NCBI GenBank assembly: GCA_002389045.1
Contig: DGNS01000015.1
Location: 59,991-123,990, forward strand
Source of the DNA: Thiotrichaceae bacterium UBA4486
GTDB taxonomy: Bacteria > Pseudomonadota > Gammaproteobacteria > Eutrophobiales > Eutrophobiaceae
DNA: 64,000 bases
Reading direction: 5' to 3'
Shown: one piece after another, positions 1-8,710 of the stretch
Numbering within the stretch: the stretch's first letter is position 1
Layout of the letters: the number at the start of each line of letters is the position of its first letter
Notes under the pieces: model-generated
The model's database searches: none
Told to the model about the DNA's origin: nothing
The model's input: only the letters and a program-made list of their open reading frames with translations
Position numbers and translations under genes: made by a program

Positions 1-274
1 CCTGTCCTCCCGCGACACTAATACATCCATGTATGTCGTCCATGTAGCCCGGTTGCGGCATCACTGCCGCATACGGTCTGCTTATATGTCCCCGGGTTGT
101 ACACAGATCAGAAGGCTTATTTATACCCCGATCCGGTTGTAAACCTTTCACTCATGACGAACGCGGGGCGGGTATTGATTATGGTGGCTGAAGTAAGGAT
201 TCCGGTTGACATCACGTCCAAGGGAAAGCATTCGATGTAAGTCCCACACACCCTGACCACGAAGGAGATCAGAA

Positions 275-820
275 ATGCCCCGAATTAATCCGATCAATGA
301 AAAGACCGCTACCCCCGATGCTGCCGGGATACTGGGTGCCGTCCGGCAAAAGCTGGGTACAGTACCGAATCTGATATCGACCATGGCTAACTCCCCCGCG
401 GTAGCCAGGGCCTATCTGGGGTTCAGTGAGGATCTGTCCACGGGCAGCCTGTCCCTGCGACTGCGTGAACAGATCGCGCTGCGGGTAGGGGAACAAAACG
501 GTTGTGAATACTGCGTCGCGGCCCACACCGTACTGGGCAAGGGTGCCGGACTCAATCAGGAGGAAACCCGGAATGCCCGGATGGCGTTATCAGGTAACAA
601 AAAAGAACGTGTTGCGCTGGAGTTTGCCAGCCGTGTTGTGCATAAGCGCGGCAAGGTCAGCGATGAAGACGTGAATATGGTTCGCAACGCCGGATACTCT
701 GATGGTGAGATTAACGAGATCGTAGCCAACGTCGTTCTCAATATATTCACCAACTACACCAACCTGGTGGCTGGAACGGAACTGGATTTTCCTCCAGCCC
801 CTGACCTGGCTGCGGCATAA
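275..820 (+). CDS. AhpD-like carboxymuconolactone decarboxylase family protein
   Basis: This is a 181-residue cytoplasmic protein of the AhpD/CMD fold. The diagnostic stretch is at residues 73-84, with Glu73, the Cys77-x-x-Cys80 pair and His84, which is the redox centre of alkylhydroperoxidase-type members. A peroxidase or thiol-redox role is therefore more likely than a true decarboxylase, but the substrate cannot be told. The start has a strong Shine-Dalgarno (AAGGAGA) about 8 bases upstream. The length is normal for the family. It stands alone, followed by a 150-bp gap that holds a small hairpin. Family assignment is sound; the physiological substrate is unknown. Confidence 0.9.
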   Translation: MPRINPINEKTATPDAAGILGAVRQKLGTVPNLISTMANSPAVARAYLGFSEDLSTGSLSLRLREQIALRVGEQNGCEYCVAAHTVLGKGAGLNQEETRNARMALSGNKKERVALEFASRVVHKRGKVSDEDVNMVRNAGYSDGEINEIVANVVLNIFTNYTNLVAGTELDFPPAPDLAAA

Positions 821-888
821 CACCTGTTCATTGTTATCCGCCCCATGGTTAAACGGATACGCTGGAAAATCGGGACATGGATGTCCAG

Positions 889-907
889 CCCGGGTAAGAA
901 ACCCGGG
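889..907. other. Small perfect hairpin downstream of the AhpD-like gene
   Basis: The arms CCCGGGT and ACCCGGG are separated by AAGAA. There is no T-run after it on either strand, so it is only a weak candidate for a transcription end or an mRNA-stabilising stem. Confidence 0.35.
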
Positions 908-973
908 TCACGCGGCATCAAAGTGTCACCAGTGATGAACTGATTTTTACCGCAAGAAGAGGAGAAATGGTTT

Positions 974-1612
974 ATGAAACGTGCTTATTTATTATTAACA
1001 ACACTGGCCATCATCATTGCCGGATGTCTACCGGAAGAATCCGGGCCTGTGTCGTCTGCCAGGGCAGACCAGGTCTTTACTGCAGTGGTGGATGAGCAGG
1101 GCAACATCAGCAGGCCGACAGATTTTCGTGAAAACTGGACGCACCTGGGATCCTGGTTCGTCACCAGTGACGGGATGTCGGGTGGCGCCACCATGCACGA
1201 TGTCTACGCGACACCGGAATCGGTGAAGGGGTTTAAGGATAACGGTCAATGGCCCGACGGCACGGTACTGGTCAAGACGGTATCCAGCCTGGAAAGCCGG
1301 CAGTTAACCACCGGCCATGCACAGTGGACCGGTACACCAGTTGTCTGGTTCGTCATGGTGCGTGATCGGCAAAACCGTTTTCCGGACAACAGGGCCTGGG
1401 GCGAAGGCTGGGGCTGGGCCCTGTTCGAAGCGAAAGACCCTGACAAGAATCTGACTACCGACTGGCGGGGTACGGGTTTCAATAACTGCTTCGGTTGTCA
1501 TACACCGGCCAGGAATACCGAGTGGGTGTATATCGACGGCTATCCCACGGTGCGTGATTCCGCCCGTTATCCGCAGCCGGTCGCTTCAACCGGCATGCCC
1601 GTGCATGACTGA
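974..1612 (+). CDS. Cytochrome P460 family lipoprotein
   Basis: This 212-residue exported protein has a lipoprotein signal peptide whose lipobox ends at Cys18 (IIAGC), and a single haem-c motif C172-x-x-C175-H176 near the C-terminus. The fold around the tryptophan-rich centre (residues 120-165) and the late CxxCH are those of the cytochrome P460 family, whose known members oxidise hydroxylamine or bind NO. The protein would sit on the periplasmic face of a membrane. A GAGGAG Shine-Dalgarno precedes the start. It is followed 43 bp later by a small secreted protein, probably in the same transcript. Family is well supported; whether it oxidises hydroxylamine is not shown, since the Lys cross-link cannot be assigned by eye. 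Confidence 0.85.
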   Translation: MKRAYLLLTTLAIIIAGCLPEESGPVSSARADQVFTAVVDEQGNISRPTDFRENWTHLGSWFVTSDGMSGGATMHDVYATPESVKGFKDNGQWPDGTVLVKTVSSLESRQLTTGHAQWTGTPVVWFVMVRDRQNRFPDNRAWGEGWGWALFEAKDPDKNLTTDWRGTGFNNCFGCHTPARNTEWVYIDGYPTVRDSARYPQPVASTGMPVHD

Positions 1613-1655
1613 ACGCATGTATAAATCAACATTTTTCAACAACAGGAGTACTGAC

Positions 1656-1958
1656 ATGACTGTATATTCAAAACTGTTAACCGGCCTTACCATGATTATC
1701 GGCTTATCATCGGGTTCATCTGCATTCGCAGACAGTATACATGGAGCTCTGAAGAGCGACCGGAACAGTTCACAGGTAATCACCTGGACTATTTCGGGCC
1801 GGCCGTCTTCAACTCCCTGGACTATCAACGACTACGTGAAGGCCTACCGTGATACTGTTGATGCAAGACTCTCGGGGAAGACGCAGGAAATTGCCGGTAT
1901 GATGAAGCCTTATACCCATGGCTGGCAGGAAGCGCTGGGGAATCCTCCGAAGTTATAA
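1656..1958 (+). CDS. Small secreted protein of unknown function
   Basis: This is a 100-residue protein with a classical signal peptide (charged start, hydrophobic core, cleavage expected after SSAFA near residue 23). The mature part of about 75 residues has no cysteine and no motif that I recognise. The reading frame is open further upstream, but only the ATG at 1656 has a Shine-Dalgarno (CAGGAG, about 9 bases away) and gives a proper signal sequence. It lies 43 bp after the P460 lipoprotein gene and is probably its operon partner, so it may be a periplasmic accessory of that cytochrome. That function is inference only. Confidence 0.7.
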   Translation: MTVYSKLLTGLTMIIGLSSGSSAFADSIHGALKSDRNSSQVITWTISGRPSSTPWTINDYVKAYRDTVDARLSGKTQEIAGMMKPYTHGWQEALGNPPKL

Positions 1959-2198
1959 GAGGCAAGCCCGGTTTGGCTGTCTGATGATATATGACCGGAC
2001 GGGCTGATGGTAGTAATTCTGGCATCAGCCCGTTACCGTACCGATAGAAGATCGTAATTAAAATCTGATGCCGATCCTGAACCGTTAGATATCCCTGGAA
2101 GCCCTGATTTATTCAGGGCTTCCCCTATATAAATCCGGAGTTTATCTGACAACACTGTAATTCAATCAGCATATACGGATAAAACCTTTCCATACCAG

Positions 2199-2693
2199 TT
2201 ACACCAGTGCGGTCATCTCCAGTATGTATTCCGGCAATGCACCGTAACGGCGGTACGTTTCCAGTTGTGTCACGGGTATTTCATTCACGTTACCGATGTT
2301 GCCCCGGCAGGCAACATCACCGCAAACGCAGTCGAATCGGAAAGGAAAATCGATCTGCGTTGTAGCGTAGTCAAAAGTGATTTCCTCATCCCGGTTGATA
2401 TGTCTCAAGGCGATGAGATGAACGCTGTAATCCTGGATAGCGATGTAACAATTCGGATTACAGGCATGATTGACATAATCATCCAGACCACCTGACTGTC
2501 CCATGAAGGTATCAATGCCAATTTGCAGAAACCCGTCATGACCATTTTTTGCTATAGCGGTTTTCACAGCATCGCGTGACAGTATCGCGCCCTCGAAATG
2601 CATGACGTTCCGCCCCGGTTGAATCCCGTCAACGGAAAACACACCCATGCCACCACAGGACGCGCGCAACACAAGGCCGGGGAAACTGGTCAT
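2199..2693 (-). CDS. SET-domain protein lysine methyltransferase
   Basis: The 164-residue protein is essentially a bare SET domain. It has the knot-forming motif NHACNPNC (residues 75-82), EITFDY (104-109) with the catalytic tyrosine, and a post-SET-like cluster C122-x-C124-x4-C129 that with Cys82 could hold a zinc ion. These are the signatures of S-adenosylmethionine-dependent lysine methyltransferases. The substrate is unknown; bacterial SET proteins may act on ribosomal proteins, DNA-binding proteins or host histones. I chose the ATG at 2693, which has GGAG about 9 bases upstream; the open frame continues to a TTG at 2744. No neighbour points to a substrate. Confidence 0.85.
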   Translation of the reverse strand: MTSFPGLVLRASCGGMGVFSVDGIQPGRNVMHFEGAILSRDAVKTAIAKNGHDGFLQIGIDTFMGQSGGLDDYVNHACNPNCYIAIQDYSVHLIALRHINRDEEITFDYATTQIDFPFRFDCVCGDVACRGNIGNVNEIPVTQLETYRRYGALPEYILEMTALV

Positions 2694-2828
2694 CGGCAAC
2701 ACTCCGGAATTTCGGCGTAAGTATACCGATTTCACCATCAACAATAGAATAGATTATTAACCCTGCGCCTGCGGGTGGAATTATGGCCGGACTGGTGGAT
2801 TCTTTAGCGTGCCATTTACCGAAGCCGG

Positions 2829-3212
2829 CTAATGAGCAGCCCCGTTTAATCTTATCTGGACAACACCCAACAACCCGACCAGCAGCGCAATCAGCAGGGT
2901 GGTCACTATTCCCGCCGGCGATGTAACCCACAGTTCCGACAGTAACAGGGCAAGGGACGCTATCACCCAGAGAATGTCAGCGGATGAAAAGTACCAGACC
3001 AGGTATTTGCCAATCTGTATCCGGATGGATGCCCATAATAAATGCAGGCCATTGATGAACAGGGCAATGCCCAGTATCTCAATGTACAGGTCCGGGGCCG
3101 GCGTCTTCTCCGCGAGAAACGATCCCACCGTTGCGGGAACCAGTACAAACAAACCGCCGAATATCAGACAACTGGCCGCGTTTATACGCATAACAGTTCG
3201 TAAAGTGAACAT
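2829..3212 (-). CDS. Small four-helix membrane protein
   Basis: This is a 127-residue protein with four hydrophobic segments (about residues 10-30, 45-65, 75-95 and 100-122) and no catalytic motif that I recognise. The ATG at 3212 begins the first membrane helix; an upstream extension to 3263 would add a polar stretch and overlap the operator region. The gene is divergent from a MarR-family regulator and shares a 54-bp control region with it, so it is probably the regulator's target. Its role is unknown. Confidence 0.7.
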   Translation of the reverse strand: MFTLRTVMRINAASCLIFGGLFVLVPATVGSFLAEKTPAPDLYIEILGIALFINGLHLLWASIRIQIGKYLVWYFSSADILWVIASLALLLSELWVTSPAGIVTTLLIALLVGLLGVVQIRLNGAAH

Positions 3213-3230
3213 AGCGGTGCCCTCATGTAT

Positions 3231-3279
3231 ACTTGGTTGACATAACTGTATGTCCGGGAGCAATATATGTCAACCAGGT
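3231..3279. promoter_or_regulatory. Inverted-repeat operator between the membrane protein and marR-type genes
   Basis: The arm ACTTGGTTGACAT at 3231-3243 is matched by ATGTCAACCAGGT at 3267-3279, with 12 of 13 positions complementary across a 23-bp spacer. The right arm covers the start codon of the regulator gene, and the left arm holds a TTGACA that could be a -35 box. The layout fits autorepression by the MarR protein and co-control of the divergent gene. The site is seen; its use is inferred. Confidence 0.6.
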
Positions 3280-3740
3280 TTACAAATAAGGGCATACCCA
3301 TGGTGGAAAGCCATGCCCTGTCGCTGGTGCTGGGAACCGCCCGGCTGAACGATTTGATAACCCGTTACCTGTCCATGCAGTTGCAGGCCATGGGCTATCA
3401 ATGCACAAGCCCGTCCATACTGGGCTTTTTAAGCAGGCTGGAATGCGGTGTTAATCACGCCTCCGACATTGCGAGAAACCTCGGTGTTTCCAGGCAAATG
3501 GTTGCCAAAACCGTGCGGGAACTTTGCCAGGCCGGGTACCTGGAACAAGTCGATGGTCAGGGCAGGCAAAAGGACATCCTTTTTACAATCACCGGCGAAC
3601 AATTGATAGCGGATGCCCGGCAAGTGCTCGCACGACTGGATCAGTTACTGATTGATGCGCTCGGTGAAAAGACCATTCCGGGCACACTGGGCAAACTGAA
3701 CAGGATTCAGCACGTTATAATACAGTTGGTGGATACGTGA
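3267..3740 (+). CDS. MarR-family transcriptional regulator
   Basis: This 157-residue protein has the winged-helix layout of MarR regulators. A dimerisation helix leads into a helix-turn-helix (about residues 65-90, with ASDIARNLGVSRQMV) and a wing near residue 100 that contains GQGRQKD. It should be a cytoplasmic dimeric repressor. The start at 3267 has GGGAG 6 bases upstream; an alternative ATG at 3300 would place the whole inverted repeat in the leader. The ligand is unknown. The divergent neighbour is a small membrane protein. Confidence 0.85.
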   Translation: MSTRFTNKGIPMVESHALSLVLGTARLNDLITRYLSMQLQAMGYQCTSPSILGFLSRLECGVNHASDIARNLGVSRQMVAKTVRELCQAGYLEQVDGQGRQKDILFTITGEQLIADARQVLARLDQLLIDALGEKTIPGTLGKLNRIQHVIIQLVDT

Positions 3741-3824
3741 CAATGGCAGCTTTCTGCCGGTTTATGTCAGAGCCGGAAATTCCTTATTCAATGATTTAAA
3801 AATAAACAGGGCCTGAAAATTACA

Positions 3825-4106
3825 ATGAATAAATATATGTTTTTGCATGTCGGTTTTGAGAACCCCACGCCGGAAATGATGGAAAAATGGAAAGCCTGGT
3901 TCGAGATTATAGCGGACAGGCAGATTGAACAAGGTGGTTTTAGCAATGGCCGGGAGATCCGCGCCAACGGCGCCCGGGATCTGCCCCGGGACAAGGAGGC
4001 CATTACCGGTTATAACATCATTGAAGCCGGAAGTATGGATGAAGCGGAGAAACTGGCGCTGGGCAATCCATTCGTTACCAGTATCCGGATATACGAGATC
4101 CGTTAA
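3825..4106 (+). CDS. YCII-related domain protein
   Basis: This 93-residue single-domain protein resembles the YCII family of small ferredoxin-like dimers. It begins with the beta strand YMFLHVGF, and its C-terminal half has the pattern MDEAEKLALGNPFV typical of the family. Such proteins are found in many stress and metabolic operons with no single known reaction. A conserved His (His8) is present. It has no operon partner: the MarR gene ends 84 bp upstream and the next gene starts 164 bp downstream. Confidence 0.75.
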   Translation: MNKYMFLHVGFENPTPEMMEKWKAWFEIIADRQIEQGGFSNGREIRANGARDLPRDKEAITGYNIIEAGSMDEAEKLALGNPFVTSIRIYEIR

Positions 4107-4270
4107 TGTCCTGATTTTTTATTCCTGCAGCATCTGCAATGGTCGCAAGCCGGACGCCGTGACAGCAATGCCAGTCTGCAAGCGGTGAACCTTTTTTGTT
4201 GGATATTTTCTATATCACCTGAACAAGGCTCTAAAACCTTCACAATCAATAAATACGAGGCAATTATCCA

Positions 4271-4597
4271 ATGAATACGCTTGGTAAATATTTTTGTGTT
4301 TTCAGTGCAGTAAGCATGATCAGTTACAGTAATCTCGCAATTTCCGCTGATGGCGGTACGGTTTACAAAACCTACTGTGCGACCTGTCACAAAACCGGCC
4401 TGAATGCTGCGCCGAAACTCGGTAACAAGGCCATGTGGGCCAAACGCATCGCCCAGGGCAAGGAGACTGTATATTCCAATTCCATTAACGGCTTACGAGG
4501 CATGCCTGCCCGTGGCGGGATCAGCTCGTTGTCCGATGAGGAAGTAAAAGCCGCCGTCGACTATATGGTTGGACGTAGCGGCGGCTGGGGAGAATAA
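4271..4597 (+). CDS. Monohaem c-type cytochrome (c5-like)
   Basis: This is a 108-residue periplasmic cytochrome c. It has a signal peptide of about 26 residues, a haem motif C36-x-x-C39-H40 right after the mature N-terminus, and a likely axial methionine at Met78 in GMPARGG. The length and short loops fit the c5/class I group of small electron carriers. Acidic and glycine-rich residues end the protein. It is convergent with the SLC13 permease gene 90 bp away and has no operon partner. Its redox partner is unknown. Confidence 0.85.
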   Translation: MNTLGKYFCVFSAVSMISYSNLAISADGGTVYKTYCATCHKTGLNAAPKLGNKAMWAKRIAQGKETVYSNSINGLRGMPARGGISSLSDEEVKAAVDYMVGRSGGWGE

Positions 4598-4687
4598 CCC
4601 GGCAACTATAAAGACTTTCATGGCCTGTTCACGGATGAACAGATGGCCAAATCTGCCCCCGCTTATCGCATAAAGCCTGCCGGTGTA

Positions 4688-6460
4688 TCAGAAGGGGAAA
4701 ATGAAAGGGATCAATGTCGTCGTCACCGCCATGGCGACCAGCGCCATGGGAAAACCGATTCTGAGATAATCCGTAAAACGATAACCACCCGGACCCATCA
4801 CCATCAGGTTGGTCTGGTAACCCAACGGTGTCATGAAGCTGGCGCTGGCGGCAAACATGACGGCGACGATATACGGCAACGGACTGACACCCAGTTGTTC
4901 GGCAACACCGAGGGCAATGGGAAACACCAGAACGGCTGCGGCGTTGTTGGTAATAAGCTCGGTAAACAGGGCGGTGATCAGATAGACAATCAACAGTGCC
5001 AGCCAGGGACTCTGGATGCTGTCTCCGAGCATGACGTTAACAATCCACGCGGCCACGCCGCTTTCTTCCAGTGCAGTGCCCAGGGCAAACGCGGCACCGA
5101 TCACCACCAGCACCGGCAGGTTGACGCTGACATTCATGCGCGCCCGGTTCACGGTAACACAGCGGGTCATCAACAACAGGCCGGCGGCAATCATAACGAC
5201 TTCGAGGACCGACAACAGCCCCACTACGTTGACACCGACCATGGCAATCAGTATCGCCGTGGCGAGTGGCGCCTTGCCGAAGTCCGGCGGTGTGGAATCA
5301 CGCAATGGACTGACCAGCATGAAGTCGCGGCGGTATCGATACTGATCGACAAAACTTTGACCGGTTTCCAGCAACAGGGTGTCGCCCGCACGCAGAACAA
5401 TGTCACCTACCTTGCCGGGCATGCGGTTTCCGCCGCGGCTGATACTGAGAATGGCAGCCTGGTAAAGGCTGCGGAAACGTGATTGCTTGACAGTCTTGTT
5501 GATACCGGGAAACTCCGGGCTTAGAACAACTTCCACCAGGCAACGCTGGTGATGATTGAGGCGCAGCTTGTGCGTGCCCCCGTACGCGGGTAACAGGCCG
5601 TTGATGCGCTGTAATTCACGTGCACATTCCGGTGCGCCAATAAACGATAATTTATCGCCGGCCTGTAATTGTGTTTCCGGCCCCACGGCGGTATGCAGTA
5701 TGTCACCACGCTCGATATCTGTGAGATAACCGTATCTGAGGTTACGCAATCCGGCCTCCTGAATGGTTTTATTGTGCAGCGGGCTGCCCTCGGGGATGAG
5801 CATTTCAACATGGTATTCGCGGGCGTGTTCCAGTTGTTCCATCAGTCCATCACGTACCGGTAAAAGATGACGGGCAAATAACAGCAAAAACACCGAGCCG
5901 GCCAGCAGCAGGGGCAACCCCACCCAGGTGACATCGAAGATATGAAAACCGGCCATGCCATGGTTTTGCATGAACCCGTCCACCACCAGGTTGGTGCTGG
6001 TACCGATCAGGGTACAGGTGCCGCCGAGGATCGCCGCGTAACTGAGTGGCAGTAATAACTGCGATACCGGCAGTTTCAGGCGTTGCGACCATTCCTGTAC
6101 GGCCGGGATCATCATGGCCACGACCGTCGTATTGTTCAGAAAGGCGCTGAGTAATGATGTTGGCAGGATCATGCGCAGATGGCTGCCCGCCAGTGTTCGC
6201 GGCTGACCCAGCAGTTTATGCGCCACCCAGAAGATCGCCCCGGTGTCGCGCAGCGCGGCGGCCACCACGTACAGGGCGGCAACCGTCATCAAGCCCGGAT
6301 TGGCAAAGCCGGCCAGCGCCTGCTCCGGGCTGATGATCCCCGCGACCAGCACGGCGACCATGGCGCCCATCATGGTCACCTCGGCCGGTATTCGATTGCC
6401 CGCGAGCGCGCCAAGAACAATGAGCATAATCAGAGCTGTAAAAATCATCTCCCACGTCAT
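4688..6460 (-). CDS. SLC13-family permease with two TrkA-C domains
   Basis: This is an inner-membrane transporter of about 590 residues from the DASS/SLC13 superfamily. The N-terminal half has five or six hydrophobic helices with an NNTTVVAM-type hairpin motif. Two soluble TrkA-C-like regulatory domains follow (roughly residues 205-290 and 300-380). A second membrane half contains ITNNAAAVLVFPIAL, the other signature hairpin. Family members move dicarboxylates, sulfate or similar anions with sodium; members with TrkA-C inserts are often linked to sulfate or sulfur compounds. I chose the start at 6460, at the head of the first helix; an ATG at 6496 is in frame but lacks a Shine-Dalgarno. Confidence 0.85.
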   Translation of the reverse strand: MTWEMIFTALIMLIVLGALAGNRIPAEVTMMGAMVAVLVAGIISPEQALAGFANPGLMTVAALYVVAAALRDTGAIFWVAHKLLGQPRTLAGSHLRMILPTSLLSAFLNNTTVVAMMIPAVQEWSQRLKLPVSQLLLPLSYAAILGGTCTLIGTSTNLVVDGFMQNHGMAGFHIFDVTWVGLPLLLAGSVFLLLFARHLLPVRDGLMEQLEHAREYHVEMLIPEGSPLHNKTIQEAGLRNLRYGYLTDIERGDILHTAVGPETQLQAGDKLSFIGAPECARELQRINGLLPAYGGTHKLRLNHHQRCLVEVVLSPEFPGINKTVKQSRFRSLYQAAILSISRGGNRMPGKVGDIVLRAGDTLLLETGQSFVDQYRYRRDFMLVSPLRDSTPPDFGKAPLATAILIAMVGVNVVGLLSVLEVVMIAAGLLLMTRCVTVNRARMNVSVNLPVLVVIGAAFALGTALEESGVAAWIVNVMLGDSIQSPWLALLIVYLITALFTELITNNAAAVLVFPIALGVAEQLGVSPLPYIVAVMFAASASFMTPLGYQTNLMVMGPGGYRFTDYLRIGFPMALVAMAVTTTLIPFIFPF

Positions 6461-6744
6461 GCCAACAGACCTGTCACCGTTGATAAAAGTGGCCATACTA
6501 ACGAAGCCGTGGTGAGACGCAAAGATTATTTCGCTCTTTACTTATTACCTGTGTTGAACGAACCGATGGTTCGTGTCGCCGGTTCTGAAAGTCCGGCTTT
6601 CTATCGATTGATCATCGCCAGACTGTAATTATCTCCTGATACAATTCCTGCAGGAGAGCGTACCGGTTTCCAACAACGCTGAATTCAGGAGAATCAGTTA
6701 AACAAAACCTGCCCTGTACGGCGGAAGTGATTCAAATAAAGAAA

Positions 6745-6765
6745 AACCGCGCATACGGCGCGGTT
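6745..6765 (-). terminator. Rho-independent terminator of the PEP-CTERM gene
   Basis: On the minus strand an 8-bp perfect stem (AACCGCGC with GCGCGGTT, loop of 5) is followed by TTTTTC. It lies 30 bp past the stop codon of the PEP-CTERM gene. Confidence 0.75.
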
Positions 6766-6795
6766 GGTGAGCGAATGATCGTACCCGCAAGTGAA

Positions 6796-7458
6796 CTATC
6801 CTGTTCGTTTTCTCCGGGATACACCCAGCCCGGCCAGACCCAATCCCATAAGAACAAGGGTTGCGGGTTCGGGCACGGTAGCTACGTAAGTTTTATAACT
6901 GAAGTCCCAGTTTTCGACAGGATCCCAGGATACGCCGCTGTCACTTGAAACGTCACTGAAGCGTTGACCGCCCGCATAGGTTGCGTCATTGGATACTGAT
7001 GTATTGACACCGGCATCCCACGCGTACTCATCATCTGCCGCGGAAGAGATTGACAGTGCCAGTACATCCCCGATACTGACGGCATGGTTCAAAAAACTGA
7101 AGTCCGCGCTTACCCAACCAAAGCCCTCGGCCTGTGTATTGATATCGCCGACTGCATAGACGATCGAAGCCAATACCGAATCCGGCGCACCGGTAGTGGT
7201 ATCCAGCAGGGAAACCGTCAAACCGCCGCTCGGAGTATTTTTCTGGCGTAACAAAAGTTCAGCACGATCAAAGATGCCGGCTGTACCCACGGTAAAAGTC
7301 TGCGCGAGTGCGTCATAGGTCAATCCTATTTGTGCGTTGCTTGGGGTGCCGGATACAAAACTCTGATCAAGAACCGTTGCCTGTGCAATGTTTAACTGCA
7401 AAACCATCAACAGCGCTGTTGTTACGGGAAATGATATCCTGCTTTTTAGAATACTCAT
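6796..7458 (-). CDS. PEP-CTERM sorting domain protein
   Basis: This is a 220-residue exported protein. It has an N-terminal signal peptide (cleavage expected after IAQA near residue 28), a beta-rich body and a C-terminal sorting tail. The tail is VPEPATL, followed by a hydrophobic helix and an RRKR-type basic end, the signature recognised by exosortase (EpsH) in PEP-CTERM bacteria. The body looks like a choice-of-anchor type surface domain. The ATG at 7458 has GGAG 9 bases upstream and is preferred over 7473. No exosortase is in the window. A sigma-54-like promoter lies 61 bp upstream and a terminator 30 bp downstream, so it is a single-gene unit. Confidence 0.9.
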   Translation of the reverse strand: MSILKSRISFPVTTALLMVLQLNIAQATVLDQSFVSGTPSNAQIGLTYDALAQTFTVGTAGIFDRAELLLRQKNTPSGGLTVSLLDTTTGAPDSVLASIVYAVGDINTQAEGFGWVSADFSFLNHAVSIGDVLALSISSAADDEYAWDAGVNTSVSNDATYAGGQRFSDVSSDSGVSWDPVENWDFSYKTYVATVPEPATLVLMGLGLAGLGVSRRKRTG

Positions 7459-7518
7459 GAGGGTCTGCTCCATGTATAACCGTTGATTGAATTCTATGTG
7501 ATTCCAGTACTGAATCAG

Positions 7519-7533
7519 GCAACTTGTATGCCA
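7519..7533 (-). promoter_or_regulatory. Sigma-54-type promoter of the PEP-CTERM gene
   Basis: The minus strand reads TGGCATACAAGTTGC. This keeps the invariant GG-N10-GC spacing of the -24/-12 promoter and differs from TGGCAC-N5-TTGC at one position. It lies 61 bp from the start codon. Sigma-54 control through PrsK/PrsR is known for PEP-CTERM genes in other proteobacteria. Confidence 0.6.
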
Positions 7534-8035
7534 TCAGAAAAAATCAACGATTTCAATCAGTTAATATTTTTCTTCGATACCACTGTAAACAGTATCGACA
7601 AACCCGCCAGTACACACAATAAATGAGTCACAATTAATCGTTATAAAAACAATCCTTTGTGAACATAAAGCTGGTTCGTAATGCTGATTTCGCACTGACG
7701 TGCTGATGTAAAGTTTTCCGACACAGCCTGTTCTTGCAGCATGATGGTGCAACCCTGGACGGAACCGGGGATTCCATGGCACATCGATATAGTGTTCATT
7801 GCTACCAACTTCATGACACGACCGCTACAGAAAAAGGGGTTGCCATCGATCAATTTAGGTGTATTTCAGTCGGTTTGACCGGGGAATTAATGCCGTTTAT
7901 GAATTTGAATCATGAATACGACGTATCCGGGTGCGCATTCGAATATGCCGTCATCATGCCGCCCGTACTGCGGAATGATTCCTGATAAATCCGGGCTATA
8001 CTTCAAACAGGTCTGGTTGATGCGGAAAACAGCTG
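7534..8035. other. About 500 bp without a convincing gene
   Basis: The strand contains only short open frames that lack ribosome-binding sites and known motifs. It must hold the promoter of the PilZ gene and any activator site for the sigma-54 promoter next to it, but I see no clear consensus. Confidence 0.5.
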
Positions 8036-8407
8036 ATGCAGGAACAGAGAATCGATCCTAGAATTCGCCGGTTTGCTGATGTGCTGGTCAAGTTCCAGTC
8101 ATCACCCATGACGCGTCAACTGGAGGGCAGGGCGTATCCATCCCACTCACTGGATGTGTCGTTACACGGCATGCGGCTGGAAGTGGATGCGCCGGTGCCG
8201 GTCGGCGCATTGCTGGAACTGGAAGTCAGGCTCTCACCCAGGTCCGGTAGATACCGTCACGTGGGTAATGTCGTATGGTCGGACGCTATCGATGATGACG
8301 ACGGGGACGCGGAAATGCCCGGCAGCCTGCACGACGTTGGTATTCGTTTCCACACCCACTCCAACCCGCAGTTCAGTTCCTGGGCACAAGCCGTATCGAG
8401 TCTGTAG
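8036..8407 (+). CDS. PilZ-domain c-di-GMP-binding protein
   Basis: This 123-residue protein is a single PilZ domain. Both halves of the c-di-GMP site are present: RIDPR (Arg5-x-x-x-Arg9) and D40-x-S42-x-x-G45 in DVSLHG. It would bind c-di-GMP in the cytoplasm and pass the signal to a partner, commonly in motility, pilus or exopolysaccharide control. There is no output domain. The MITE-like repeat begins immediately after its stop codon. The other c-di-GMP-related gene in the window is the PAS-GGDEF protein at 16 kb. Confidence 0.85.
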   Translation: MQEQRIDPRIRRFADVLVKFQSSPMTRQLEGRAYPSHSLDVSLHGMRLEVDAPVPVGALLELEVRLSPRSGRYRHVGNVVWSDAIDDDDGDAEMPGSLHDVGIRFHTHSNPQFSSWAQAVSSL

Positions 8408-8409
8408 TG

Positions 8410-8664
8410 CCTGCGGGGTCGGACCTGCACAAGTCATTGTTTCCTGTAAAAAACATCGTTCTATAATGCGATTTTTCCGCTTTAAAAGGCGATTTTTACC
8501 GCTATTTTGAGCAGTATAAGATTTCAGTCTGGCCGGTACTATAAAACAATTTCCTGGAATACTATTTTCAACACTAAAAACGCGGCCCTAAGGACCAAAT
8601 TGCCTCATTTTAATGAAATGAATTTCGATAAATCAGACCGTTACGTAGGTCCGACCCACATTCC
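8410..8664. repeat. MITE-like repeat, long copy
   Basis: This is a 255-bp element bounded by short terminal inverted repeats that share the core GGTCGGACCT (left, 8418) and AGGTCCGACC (right, 8647). Its last 149 bp (8516-8664) are identical to 10575-10723. Compared with the second copy it carries 87 extra bases (8430-8516) that include two similar GCGATTTTT(C/A)CCGCT units. It encodes nothing and starts 3 bp after the PilZ stop codon. Confidence 0.8.
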
Positions 8665-8710
8665 GACCGCATTCCCCGACCCTGAAGCTTGAACATGAGA
8701 GAATCCATTA

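Noticed and set aside
54..71. Small hairpin TGCGGCA-TCAC-TGCCGCA near the left edge
   Set aside because: Without the gene to its left and with no T-run its role cannot be judged.
4643..5482. Open frame of 279 codons on the plus strand
   Set aside because: It lies antisense to the SLC13 permease gene; the His/Gln/Asn-rich composition is what a reversed membrane-protein gene gives.
7734..7985. 83-codon frame upstream of the PilZ gene
   Set aside because: There is no Shine-Dalgarno, no recognisable domain and mixed composition; I treat the region as non-coding.
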